The translations under genes were made by a program, and so were the position numbers. The notes below the pieces were generated by a model that worked only from the letters and a program-made list of their open reading frames with translations, was not told where the DNA came from and did no database searches. Shown here piece after piece: positions 1 to 21,191 of a DNA stretch of 64,000 nt (position 1 is its first letter; each line of letters starts with the position of its first letter). Source of the DNA: Cyclina sinensis (taxonomy: Eukaryota > Mollusca > Bivalvia > Venerida > Veneridae); contig JAAONU010000016.1 in the NCBI GenBank assembly GCA_012932295.1, forward strand, positions 27,217,290-27,281,289, given 5' to 3'.

Positions 1-190
1 ATTTCTTCAGGTGCTATGTAATAGTTTTAGAGCTAAATCATTACCCTTAAACAAAAAAGATAAGACTTTGTGATTATAATAACCCTTTATTATAGTATAT
101 TTCATTGCATAAATGACAGATTAATAGAATATATAAATGAGCAGGATTCATTCTACCAATTAAATTTTTTAACATGGCCTTGTCCATCAT

Positions 191-404
191 TTAACCCTTA
201 ACGTGCTGGAACCAAAAGTCATTAGCCTTTGCCATCAGTATAGAGCCAGGCCAGCCTGCACATCCGTGCAGTCTGTCCAGGCTCTTTACTGTTGGTAGCT
301 CCATTTTTGTATTTTGATATTGAAATCCCTTAAACTTTGAATGGAATGTTCCAAATTCAAAGCTGGGCAAATCCATTACAAAATTTCAGCATGTTCAGGG
401 TTAA
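191..404. mobile_element. piggyBac-type MITE, copy 1 (TTAA target site)
   Basis: A 206-bp element (195-400) lies between two TTAA tetranucleotides at 191-194 and 401-404. Its ends are inverted: CCCTTAACGTGCTGGAA on the left and the complement of CCCTGAACATGCTGAAA on the right. TTAA duplication with CCC/GGG termini is the signature of piggyBac-superfamily elements. There is no transposase, so the copy is non-autonomous. Two more copies lie at 53700-53908 and 54625-54830. A short open frame on the minus strand (191-376) is a by-product of the repeat, not a gene. Confidence 0.8.
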
Positions 405-2035
405 ACTGAAAAATCTCATTTTCATTGAGGAACAGGTTTATCACAGTCTGAAATGGTCAGAAACATTTGGTGGCAGGAGGTAAAAGGAGAATGCCTCCAA
501 CTGCTTAACCAGCAGAAGGATGTGTAACATCCTAGATAATACAAAAAAACGAGATTCATATAGTGTATAAATGATAAAACCAGTAAAAGATGCAACGATT
601 TACACCCTAAAGTGAATTATCAACAACTGGCATTTTTAGAATCAAATAAAGAATGTGGACACAAAACTATATTATATAGGGTAAGACACTTGAATTTGCT
701 CTAATACATAATAATAGTAACATCCTGTATACATAAAGATTTGGTGCTTTTTCCAAATATAATACCTCATAAACATTTCTTATAATTTTACTGTTTACTT
801 GGAAACCATAACATTTGACCTTCAAATGCAATTACATGTACTTAAGGCTAAGAAGCTGCTTCACAAATAGTTGACCCTTTAATCTGCTGTCATACCCTGT
901 AATTTCTAATCTCACCAATGAAATAAGACTCATTGTATGGTTATGATTAAACAACTACTAAGAAAAAAGCCAAGAGTCTATTGTTTTATAATGTTCATCT
1001 GAATTGTACACAAACTGAAATACTTCAAGTTTCATAAAATATCTTCCAACCAATTGTATCTAAATGATACACTGAGTTGAAAAGTACATGAATTTTGTTT
1101 CATAACACTTGCAGGAAAGCATGTCTTAAATAGCACAAAACCTATCCTAGCTTTTCACCTTGAAGATTTACTCTGCAAATATTCTGACCAAAATACTTAT
1201 CATACAGATCATATATGCTTGCAAAATTTAAATCAAATGATTTCTATGAAATGGTATATAACCTACAAAAGTATACATGTATATGTAGATATAACATAAA
1301 AATATAGATGCAATGTATCTGGCAGTTCTTATGCACAATAAGTCCCGACAAAAAGAAGATCTATTCATTGTGAAGACAAAAAAAATGTCTCAAAAATACA
1401 ACCTTTATACCCCTGAATCAGATCACTGGTAAAACAATGAATGTTCTATGTTTAAAGCCTATGCACTGTAATCTCAAAGTGACTTCAGTGTTATATTAAC
1501 CACTTAACTATTCTGAGTGAACACAAATTCACTTTGAAGCCTATTTTCACCCTTACATGCCAAATCTTCTACCAAAATTTCTGGCAATTCTGTTTTTTAA
1601 ATATGCATTTTGAAAAGTTGTAGTAAAAATGTTTACAATGATTTGTGTTTTTAATTAACTGGAAAATTTCACCTACCAGTGAGTGTTAGTGAAAAAAGTA
1701 CCAATGTTTCTAAGTGTGTATGAACTTAAGAAGTATTGTTTTGGCAAAGTTTCTGAAAGAGTATCTAACAAGCCTTAAGAAACATTCAAAATCTCAAATA
1801 TAATGTACATAAAATAAAATGCCACTGACTTTTTGAATTTATGAGACCAGCTGATCATTCAAAACAACTGGTAACACAAAATATTGCTTCGATTAAAAAA
1901 TCAAAATAATTTACAGACAAAAGACTAAAAATATTTTCTGCCCATAAACAGTATACACATTTGAACAGTTTTGAAATTCAACAAAAACCTTTAATAACGG
2001 AATTCAAAGGTAACAAACAATATTATAGAAGAGGA

Positions 2036-2041
2036 TTTATT
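2036..2041 (-). promoter_or_regulatory. Polyadenylation signal AATAAA for allantoicase
   Basis: Read on the minus strand this is AATAAA, 72 nt beyond the allantoicase stop codon at 2113-2115. It is the nearest canonical signal seen downstream of that stop. Confidence 0.5.
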
Positions 2042-2112
2042 TAAAATCACAACATATTCCTTAAATCTTCCATGTTTCAATCTGAAAATCTTCTAAAACA
2101 CGAGGTACACTA

Positions 2113-11326
<9,214 letters not shown>

Positions 11327-11579
11327 TCTTCATCAACTGTGATATAAAAATAGATTCAGTGAGTGGGATTTTCTCAATGTGCTGAATACGATGTAGTAAA
11401 ACATTTAATTCTACTTTGCAGTCATAAGCATTTAAGCTTTACATTCGTGCAAAGTGCAAAATATATTCCCTAATTCACTAAACTGGCAATGTAAAAGTTG
11501 TTTATGTTATAAAACACAACCTGTCAAGAATCATCTGGTGTCTATGAATACACTGGGTTGATATGGTGGGTGGGGTGAT

Positions 11580-13450
11580 AATAAGGCAATTAATTTCAAT
11601 TAATCTTCTGAGCGGGTGATATGTACCATGGCACGATTATCTTCTAGTATCCCGAAGATCTCGTCCATGATTGGATCACGTACACACTGTAGGTTCACAC
11701 AATTCAATAGAAACTGTTCAAACGTCTCATCCTCCAGTCTGCATAAAGGGCACAGGGGACTCACAGCATTCTGAAAAAAATGAGCACGGTTAACCTGTAG
11801 CATGTATGCACCTGTCAGTACCCTCAACCTCGCTGGAATCCTTTTACTTCATGGGCAGATTCACAATGTATTCTCAGGATCGGATGTAACTGTCCAGGTG
11901 TATATTTAATATTCATATACATCAGTGATAGATAACTTGAAGCTTCCCTTTCCAGAATATATTTCCATTTGCTTTGAACCAGAGCATGCACATTCTTCCG
12001 CCATGACCTCTTGTTGAGTGGGTATGTCACATAAGTATAAATATCACCAAGATCATATTTAGTAAGTAAAGGCTGAATATGTTATGCCCACGTGAAAGAG
12101 TTATGCAGTTTTACTAGAAGTTGTCTAAGTTGTATTTGCTTCTCTATGCTTTGCTTTGATTGATTACAGATATTATTAAAAAAGTTCAAAATTTTCAAGT
12201 CCACAACCGTTTAAACTGGTAAGAGGCCAGTCAGAATGTACACACATGGATTTGACACATTATTTGGAATCAATAATATTTGTTTAAGAGTTTTCTTTTG
12301 AAAAAGTTCCAGCTATTCAATAAATTTTGAAGAGGGAAGAATAATCTCCATTCCATATGTTAGTGCTGGAGATACAAACACTTTGTATAGATTAACAACG
12401 TCGCCAGGTCCAGTCCATTATGACCATGCAGCCCCGCACCAAGCTGTAAAGAGCCGTCCTACATGTAGCTTCATGATGTTATTTTCAATGTTGACCTCAG
12501 CGGTTTCTTAGAGATTACTTGTCCTAGTTATTCCAAGATCCATTGCAGTCTACATTAGCCAGGACTGCGCCACCCATTTCAAAAGTACAATCCGGAGATA
12601 TCTTTGTCTTTTCAGTTGGTCTACCATTGATTGAAATGGTTTTCTTTGGTTTCAGTAGATATCTCTCTTCATTTGCAAAGGTTAATGCCATATTTATCAA
12701 AACTTGTGTACATTGTATCTTCAGTGTGATTACTTATTAGACAGACGTCATCTGCACAAGCACAGGTGTTATTCCTCACATAACCAATATGTCCTCTTAA
12801 GCCACTATCAAAAATATGGTTAAGCATGGGGTTCACATACAGTTTTTAGAGATCAGCTGACAGGATTCCTCCTTGTTATATGCCTTGTGCTATTTCCAGC
12901 GGTTGACTGTAAGAATTATTTATCTTAGCAACACTTGAGGCTTGTTCATGTAAGGATTTCACCAACGACCAGTTACCATCTGTAACACCAGCATGATACA
13001 ACGTCCTAAGCAGATGTGAATGGCAGACAACATCGAACGCTGCCTTGGCATCCAGCAGAACAACACTGCCAGTTTTCTTTTGATCTGTGCATTCTCAATA
13101 GAATTCTTTCAGCAAGTATGCAGCGTTTAATGGAGATGAGTTCCTGGTAAATCCTCTTTTTTTGAATTTTGTACCTGTCCTATATGGTCTTGTATTCTAT
13201 TTCTTACTACTGTTTCAAGCTCCTTGCAGATAACCAGTAAAACTGTGATTCCTCTATAATAACCCGCATCCGAGGGATGACCTTTATTTTTAAAAACTGG
13301 GGAGATAACTCCTACTTTCAGGCATTTGGGAACAACTTGCAGTTTAAAGATGGCATTAATCAGCTTCAGGATTTCCTATAGTAGTAACTCACCCCCATAT
13401 AGAATATGTTCAATATGTATGGGCTTAACATGTCTAAGGGTTAGTTTACC
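11580..13450 (-). pseudogene. Decayed non-LTR retrotransposon (reverse transcriptase remnant)
   Basis: In three frames on the minus strand, fragments of a reverse transcriptase appear in the expected order: a YYRGI motif near 13270, LLDAKAAFDVV near 13028-13065, a GILSADL-like stretch near 12860-12880, a CADD catalytic motif near 12743-12760, and a C-terminal zinc-knuckle region (CPLCRLEDETFEQFLLNC) at about 11690-11760. Several frameshifts and stops separate them and no endonuclease domain is seen, so this is a 5'-truncated dead copy. It is more eroded than, and different in sequence from, the LINE at 15.8-19.2 kb. It lies just upstream of allantoicase. Confidence 0.8.
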
Positions 13451-13590
13451 TAACCCTTATTCTTGGGAAGGACCATTATTAGATACCCGTTCTGCATAAG
13501 AAAAGCTTGACTTGAACCAATGACAATCACGCAAAAAAGACTTTAAACTAAAGTGAACTGAAGTAAGCGACTTTAAAGTTTAATCACTCA

Positions 13591-15200
13591 GCTAAGGAGA
13601 ATGACAGACTATTCTCCCCCTTACCAGTTCCTCCCCTGACAGTTCTCACCCAAATTTGAAATATGCAGACAGTTCTCCCCCCATTTTTTTTGTAAGTTAT
13701 TATTTTAGTTTTGACAAGATCTAATGATCACATATTTCTTAATGAAGATTATTTAAATAAATGTGATTGATATTAAGTGCAAATTGGTATGTTTATCTTT
13801 AAAGTCTTTTATACAATTTTAACACCTTTTCAGATATCTTAATCCTATCAACACCTTCATTGTGAGAGATAAAGATTATGGGGTGATGATTGATAAACAC
13901 CTGTAATTATCATTAAGGTCTAGTGATATTCATTCACCTGTTAAATAGCCAATGAGGTGGTAAAAGGTATGTTCTAGCAAATAAATAAGCCACAACTGGT
14001 ATGCAATCAGATTTTCTTTTTTATTCAAACTGATTAAAGAACATATAAAGTCATTAACATGAAACAATAAATAATCCCAAAATAAAGAGAAAAAACAGCT
14101 CTGTTAGATTTTTTCTTCTATGAACTTAGATATTTGTCAATCTAAAAAATATCACTGAAAGTAAAGGTTTGGAGTACGAATTAATGAAGTATTTATATAT
14201 TTCTAATAAAATGAATGTAAACGAAACTCAAATATGTTCATTAATTTTGATTTACATATGAAGAAAAGTAATAATTGAAATAGCATATATAAGAATGAGA
14301 AATGCAAAATTAATATGAATTTATGTTTCGTGTTATGAAATTATATGTAATGATTGTGATCATTATCCTTATTAAGTAAATTTATTAATAATTATTTTCT
14401 ATGACCAAACACATCAAAAAAATTGTTTATTTGTTAATTGTACAATACAGTTTATGTAAAAACATGATGAAATATAACATTAATTAAAAAAAACTTTTCA
14501 GAATAATCAACTCATATTGTGTAGTCTCACTATTTCGCCTCCGAAGGTGAACCCATTTTACAATCTGATATTTTATTGTTGTTCACCTTCTACGTCTCAC
14601 TTTGATCTGCATCTGGCTAAGCGGACTCGCCCAATCGTAGGCGATTGGGCACTTTTTATGGCTCGTTTGTCCAACAGTTCACAGAGTTTAAGGCAAAAAT
14701 GATAAAAATATGATAAAATATGATAACTAAATTCATACCTGATCCTGTAATCCAAGAAAACACACAAATACATAAGTATAGAACTGAAACACTTATTTCG
14801 TACCTGATTTATCTACCATTTTATTCAAAATTTGGCAATCGGATTACTCGGTGTTCTAGGTAATAAGTTAACTAGGGTAGGGTAAAGAATCTACCGAACA
14901 ATATCCGCTCAGTCATATGCAGTTTAAAATTAGGCTTAAAGGTTGAACAACTAAAAAATATCAGAATTATAAAATGGGTTCAACACTTTAAGCTTAATTA
15001 ATTAGGCTACATATTGTGTAGTAATCTGCTAAAAATATTTTTTTTTCTAATTTATATCAATTAATAATAAGTTACCCATTTATTAAACATATAAAAACAT
15101 CATAAGCATATGCAGACAGATCTCCCCCAAAATAGGGGGTGAACAGTCAGCGAGGAAACTGGCAAGGGGTAGAATACTGTAGTCTGACTACCGGCTAAGG
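13591..15200. mobile_element. 1.6-kb element with diverged inverted ends, non-autonomous
   Basis: The two ends are related in inverted orientation. The left end has AGACTATTCTCCCCCTTACC and the right end, complemented, has AGACTACAGTATTCTACCCC followed by TTGCCAGT. GCTAAGG stands just outside both ends (13591-13597 and 15194-15200), consistent with a 7- or 8-bp target duplication. The interior is AT-rich and has no transposase. It contains nested dyads: GAAGGTGAAC/GTTCACCTTC around 14541-14590 and a perfect 9-bp stem GCCCAATCG/CGATTGGGC at 14629-14650. The superfamily is undetermined. Confidence 0.6.
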
Positions 15201-15285
15201 GTGGGACACGTATCGGCTAGATCTAGATTTCTATTCATGGGATTGTGGGTTCGATTTCACTATGGCACTAATGTCATCGTCGTTC
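15195..15285 (+). repeat. Possible tRNA-derived SINE-like fragment
   Basis: GGGTTCGATTTC near 15247 resembles a pol III B box, and CGGCTAGATC about 35 nt upstream could be a degraded A box. No cloverleaf could be folded, so this is not called a tRNA gene. Confidence 0.2.
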
Positions 15286-16095
15286 GCACTTTTGAAACGA
15301 AATGAAAAAAAAGTTAATAATTAGAGAAAACGGTAAAATTTCGACACCTTCGCTTACCGGATGTTTACATGAGCAACTGATAAGGGGCCTAAATTACATT
15401 TTTACCCTAAAGAAAACAAAAGAAACGAAAGATTCTTATACTGTAATAGCGTAACTCTCTTCATTATTTTTTCTTTTTATTTGATTGAGAAAAAGAAGAG
15501 TCTCTTATCTAATATAATAAGTAGACAGAACTTGAGTTCTTTAAATCAGAACAGACCAGGAATTGTTCAAAGTCTATTACCGATTGTCGTTTTACAGTGT
15601 TCGACAAAGAAATTCTCTAAATCACTATATAAACCAAATCAATGCTAAGTAAAATTAATATTTTAATATACGTGATATTTAATCAAATAAACACATGTCA
15701 ACTGTCTTTTTTTCTGGGACAAATGTTTTTATTTAGTTTGCTTATAATTATCATTTTTATCATAAAATTTTCAAAATGTGATTTAGTTTCATTGTGTGTG
15801 TTTTTTTTTATTGTAAGAATGAATATATAGATAAAATAGAACTTGTTAACATAGATATTAGAGGTATTGTTTGGTTTAAATTCTTAAAAGAGTATTTTGG
15901 GACCATGCGAGACTTGTATTTTTGCACATGCTACATTCCACCGGAATATTCAACTGTTTATAATAATGTTTCATCATGTTTATTTGAATTCGACTTTTTT
16001 GAACAGTTAAATAATGATATTATTAAGTACAATTATTATGGTGACGTATTTATAACAGGTGACCTGAAATCTAGAGTAGGGCAAAACGAGATTTT

Positions 16096-18174
16096 GTGGA
16101 AAATATTAGACTTGACCGTTATGTTGACCTACCTAATGATAATATGTATACATTATCTATTCCCGAACGAATTTCTCGTGATACAACGGTTAATACTTTT
16201 GGAAATAAATTAGTATCTTTGTGCAAGGAAAATAATTTGTTAATAACTAATGGCCGTCACGAGGAGGGTAATTTTACTTGTCACGATATAAAAAGACACA
16301 GACAGGCAGCGAGTGTAGTTGACTATCTTATCACGGATTATGATAATTTTCAGTTTATATCAAAAATGAATGTGCTGGGTTTAACAGAATTTTCGGACCA
16401 TTGTCCTATTGAATTTTCCATAGATTGTGAAAATATGGTGTATTATAGGACGGATACGTTGACATATGATAAAATTATTTGGGATAAAACAGACCATGTT
16501 AATCTAAATATGTTTTTATCGGAAAGTAAAAGTGTTTTTGACAAGTTGAATGATGATTTAATACATAATAGATTAGATATTGATTCATGTATAAGTAATT
16601 TTTCAAACAAAATTTACGATATTTCTTTTAAATTACATGGTAAAACTTATGTAACAGGGAAAAAGAAACCAAAGATTAAGAAGTCTCCTTGGTTTAATGA
16701 TCAGTGTAAATTAGCCAAATCTGTATTTTTAAACGACAAACGAGCATTTCAAATGACACCATCAAATTTAAACAGACAAAAGTTTTTGTCAAGCAGGAGT
16801 ACATACGCCAATGTTAAGAGAAAGGCAAAAGGGCAGTATAACTTAAAACAAAAGTCTACGTTGAAAAATTTAAGTAAACAGAGTCCAAGAAAATTTTGGA
16901 AGTACGTTAAAGAATTTAAATCAAGTTGTCAAAATAATACTTCAAATGTTAGTATGGATGAATTTGTCCAACATTTTAAACATGTCTCAAATCAATCTAG
17001 GAATGATTTTGTTAATGTAGAACAGAATAGTAATTTGCATCAAAACAATACTACAATAGAAGATCTTGATTGTCCTTTTACTGTTGAGGAAATCTCTAAA
17101 ACGATATCAACCTTACAAAGAAATAAAAGTAGCGATTTTTGCAATAATGTTGCAGATTTTTTTATTGACGCTAATGAATTTATTTCACCATATCTTGTTA
17201 CTATTTTTAACAAAATATATGATACGGGAGTATATCCTGATTTGTGGTGTAAAGGGGTTATTGTCCCTATTCATAAAAAAGGAAGCTTTGACGATCCTGC
17301 TAATTATCGAGGTATCACACTTGTAAATGTTACAGCAAAAATATTTTCACTTGCTCTAAGAAATAGGCTGAATAGATGGTGCGAAACTCAACATATTTTT
17401 AATGACTCACAATATGGTTTTAGAGACAATCATAGTACAGCAGACTGTATATTTATACTTCATTCTATTATTCAAAAGGTAATTAAAAACAATTGTAAAT
17501 TATATTGTGCATTTATAGACTATGAGAAGGCATTTGATACAGTAGTTAGAGATGCGTTATGGTTAAAATTGTTGAAAACTGGTATTAGTTGTAAAATGGT
17601 CAATATGCTGCAGTCTATTTATGCAAATATTAAATCTTGTATCAAATTAGATATGAAAACTTCCGAGTTCTTTGATGTTACACTTGGTTTGAAACAAGGG
17701 GAGCCACTCTCACCCTTACTTTTTATTCTCTTCGTAAATGATATATCTGAAAGTATTAATTTTATGAACTTAAATGAAAATGACTTAGAACAACTCAACA
17801 TGTTTATGCTCTTGTTTGCAGATGATATTGTTCTATTCACGACTAATCCAGTTAGCTTACAAACACAATTAAATGCATTATGTTTATACTCAGAAAAATG
17901 GGGACTGAAAATAAATGTGAAAAAAACAAAGATATGTATTTTTGAAAAAAGAAAACAAAATCAATTGTTTGAGTGGTTTATTGATAATGAGAGAATAGAG
18001 ATTGTTGATCAATTTTGTTATTTAGGCGCAACATTTTTGTACACGGGTAACATTAAAAATATTGTGAAATCCTTATCAGAACAGGCACTAAAGGCCAATA
18101 ATGGTTTATTCTCAATTTTTAGTAGAGTATCTTTAGATATAAAGACAAAGCTACATTATTTGACACCATGGTAG
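16096..18174 (+). pseudogene. LINE ORF2 piece: endonuclease C-terminus and reverse transcriptase
   Basis: About 690 residues. The first ~120 carry the end of an apurinic-type endonuclease, finishing in SDHCPIEFS. The reverse transcriptase follows with YRGITLVNVTAKIF, QYGFRDNHSTADC, AFIDYEKAFDTV, LKQGEPLSPLLFILFVNDI and the catalytic FADDIVLF (FADD in place of the common YADD). Its frame opens inside a codon series that continues the upstream frame (GDLKSRVG, about 16059-16082), so the apparent start Met is not the real start. The frame stops early at TAG 18172-18174 through a one-base loss. Confidence 0.9.
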
Positions 18175-18995
18175 TTCCAATTTTATTGTACTGCGCAGAA
18201 GTCTGGGGGATTTACGATATTAAAGAGGTTGATAAATTACACATAAAATTTTGCAAGAAAGTACTAGGTGTACGTCAACAAACATCAAATTTGGCAGTTT
18301 TTGGCGAATTAGGTAGATACCCTTTATCGAATATTTGTAAAGAAAGGGCCCTTAAATTTTGGATAAAGATAATGAAAAATCAAAATTTACCTATATACAG
18401 AACATTTATAGAACAGTGTTATAGTAATGACAACAATTGCTGGGCACTAAAGATAAAACACTTGCTAGGTTCTTTAGGTCTAAGCTATATCTGGACCGAC
18501 TTTAATCAAGATGTAAATTATTTTCCGTTGATTAAACAACGGCTAAGAGATCAATATATTCAAAACTGGCAAGCTCAATTAATGACATCTCCGAAATTGA
18601 AGTATTATATGAAATATAAACACAATTTTGAATACGAAAAGTACTTTGATATAATATCAAATAATGCAATAAGAAACGAATTAACACGTTTTCGGCTTTG
18701 TTCTCATGATTTGGAAATAGAAACGGGTAGATTTTCTGGTATTGCTCGAGACATGCGCAGTTGTAAACTCTGTCAATATAATAGGTTAGAATCAGAATAT
18801 CATTTTTTACTATGTTGTCCTTATTACTCAGATATTAGAAGAAAATATTTAGGAATTATTTCTTGGCCTAACATACACAAATTTGTTGCACTTTTGAGTT
18901 CTACAAATAAAAAAAATATTTTGAATGTAGCAAAATATATATATGAAGCTGTTAAAAAACGAACCGCAACCCTTGTCAATTTACCTGCTTCTTAG
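18168..18995 (+). pseudogene. LINE ORF2 C-terminal piece with zinc-knuckle
   Basis: Continues the reverse transcriptase protein after the frameshift, beginning with VPILLYCAEVWG (thumb/connection region) and ending near a cysteine/histidine cluster CKLCQYNRLESEYHFLLCC (CX2CX9HX3C). Such a knuckle is common at the C-terminus of APE-type LINE proteins. It is not an independent gene, because the apparent ATG lies in the overlap created by the lesion. Confidence 0.85.
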
Positions 18996-19401
18996 ACTTG
19001 ATACATGTGTATTTCATTTCTTTTTTATTGTTTGTAATTAGGATTTTGTTAATACTTCTGGTTTATGTCTTGGCCATATTTGTTGTATTTCTATGTGAAT
19101 GGCCAAAGGCAAGCAATTGCCGATTTGCTTAATAAAAACTGAAACTGAAAACTGATTGAAAAAGTGGCCACATGTGCATGAATGGTAAGTTTGTCAAATA
19201 AGCATAAGATCCCGTTTTAAAACATAAGATTGCATGATAAAACATTGCATGAGTGTGAAATATTTGTTTCAAATTTTAAATATACGATGTCGGAGAAGAG
19301 CCGCCTTACAGTATTCGTAGAACCTGTAGCCATACACTTTTAGTTATCATGTATTTCTGTATTGGAATTTAAAAAATGTACATTACTTGTAAAAATATGT
19401 T

Positions 19402-19833
19402 TAAAGGGGCTGTGCTCCAGATGACAAAAAAAAGTTTTCTTGTATTATAAATTTCTTGTAATATTTATGACTAATGCTTAAAAAATAACTTACTGACAAA
19501 AAATAAGTCAAATAATTACATTATAATTATTTTTTCCCTTTCAAAGTGCTATACCGTGACGTGACGGTATAACTATATCGTATAAGATTTAAAGTAAATA
19601 TCCGTAATATCACATGCGGCGATGGTGGTGACAGTAAAAACGTTGGAAATATTTTGTTAACATGAGGGTCCAGAGTTCAAATCAGGCTGGAGCGAAAATA
19701 TTTTTTTTATTCTATTTTGACTTTTATAATCAGTTTTGAAGTAAAATATTATGTTGTTATAATCTCACGGCATCTAAATATATAATTTAAGAAATATTTT
19801 TATATGTCAAATCTGGAGTACAGCCTCTTTAAA
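19402..19833. mobile_element. Short MITE with TTTAAA-GGGGCTGTGCTCCAGAT ends
   Basis: The left end GGGGCTGTGCTCCAGATGACA pairs, in inverted orientation, with GAGGCTGTACTCCAGATTTGACA at the right end, and both are bordered by TTTAAA. Inside is a 22-bp palindrome, TATACCGT-GACGTG-ACGGTATA (19550-19571), and a segment GTCCAGAGTTCAAATCAGG that faintly resembles a pol III B box. No coding capacity. Confidence 0.65.
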
Positions 19834-21191
19834 CTAAGTAGATATAGATAAATACTTGCGGCTGAACAACAGTCCGCATTCAACAGAGTGTAAGAATCCT
19901 GTTGTTACAAATAAGTTTAAAATCAGTTGACTTTAAAGTTTGCAAATTATTGGTAAATTTCGACATCGATTAATGAGTGTGATTATAATATTTGATAATA
20001 AAGTAAAATATGAAATACAAATGAAATGATATTTATCTTCAATGTCCAACTCATATTTAGCGTGACACTTTCATAACCATCCCTTTTGATTACGAAACCA
20101 ATGGAGCTGCAAGGAGAATACAAGAAATCTAAGAAATTGAGGTTAAATAAATTTTACATAACAACATTGAATGGTGTCACTGCGTATTATTTATACATAT
20201 TTAAAATGTTTATCATTTTTATCCAATTTTGTTAATCAGCACAGCTGTGAAACGAAACGTTTCACGTACTTATCGAAATTGTGGCCGTAGAGAGAAATAT
20301 CTCAAGTGATTTTTTACAATTAAATTACCTCGTTGATAAAAGTCATAAACTGTTCAAGGAAAAGTTGCGTCATTTTTAAAAGGCACTCTAACAAAAAAGG
20401 AATTCTAATAGACCTAAACACGGCTAAAACGAAAGATAGTGTCTCGTAAGTGTACTCAATTGCACTGGTTTCCCTCAAAGCATGTACCGTTTTCAACTAT
20501 ATTGTATTACCAAAAATGTCTCGCTTCAAGCTTAAATTTGCGATCTGTAACATGTCTGTATGTTTACTAAACTTTTCATTTAAAACAATGGGGGACATCA
20601 GTGGATTATCTACCCTGAATACTCTCTAATATCAACTTGGTCCTTCCATTTGGATTCCTCTGCTTTCATCGCTGTTTTCCTTTATGGTATGGTGATAATT
20701 ACACCTTATTATTTGCAACAATAGTAGTCAGATTAAACATTTAGTTTAAAAATATGTTTTGTAAGCACATAAAGTTTGTTTTTTTATATTCCTAACTTTT
20801 TATATAATATGTAAGTGACAATTTTCACAACTGAAAGTCAAGACTATCACAAAGAGAAACAAGGATAAAGTCAGAGGATTCCAACTGATAGGACCAAAGT
20901 GCAATTTGGATTACCTCTGATGTTATCTGAGTAAGGGAGATAATTTGTTATCAGCAATGTCTCTCATTACCATTATCTAAGGCTTTGGTCAAAATAAATG
21001 GAGCTTTGCGAAAAGGACCTTAGACAACATGTCGTTTGCTGTGACATAGTTAGCTTGTTAGTTTTAGCAAATGATCTAGCAGTCTAAATAGTGAGTAAAT
21101 AAAAAGTAGGGACCCTTGCTATACGATATAAAAGCACGCGTTGGTTTTGAAACATACTGATTGGTAAAACACTCCACCAACAATTTAAATG
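19834..21191. other. AT-rich intergenic DNA, nothing assigned
   Basis: No conserved frame, RNA gene or clear repeat end was found between the small MITE and the array element at 21.2 kb. Confidence 0.4.

Larger units (their letters stand above)
1..2112. other. 3' flank of allantoicase, no gene seen
   Basis: AT-rich DNA with no conserved reading frame in either strand. It holds one TTAA-flanked MITE (listed separately) and the likely 3' UTR of the minus-strand allantoicase gene at its right edge. Nothing else in it could be assigned. Confidence 0.6.
15790..19160 (+). mobile_element. APE-type non-LTR retrotransposon (LINE), 5'-truncated
   Basis: This copy begins inside the endonuclease domain and runs to a 3' UTR ending AATAAAAACTG followed by ACTGAA-type repeats at about 19130-19158. 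The protein is spread over three frames: endonuclease middle part 15794-16095, endonuclease end plus reverse transcriptase 16096-18174, and C-terminal part 18168-18995. Two single-base frameshifts, near 16090 and near 18160, account for the breaks. In the latter, TATTTGACACC lacks one T. The clade (CR1/Jockey/I-like group) cannot be fixed by eye. Confidence 0.9.

Noticed and set aside
191..376. Minus-strand frame that recurs near 53648-53881
   Set aside because: Both frames are the translated interior of the TTAA-flanked MITE, not a gene family.
15195..15285. tRNA gene suggested by GGGTTCGATTTC
   Set aside because: No cloverleaf or acceptor stem could be paired; at most a tRNA-derived repeat fragment.
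15794..16213. Separate 139-codon gene upstream of the LINE frame
   Set aside because: It contains the endonuclease motif GDLKSRVG and joins the next frame through a one-base shift, so it is part of the same LINE protein.
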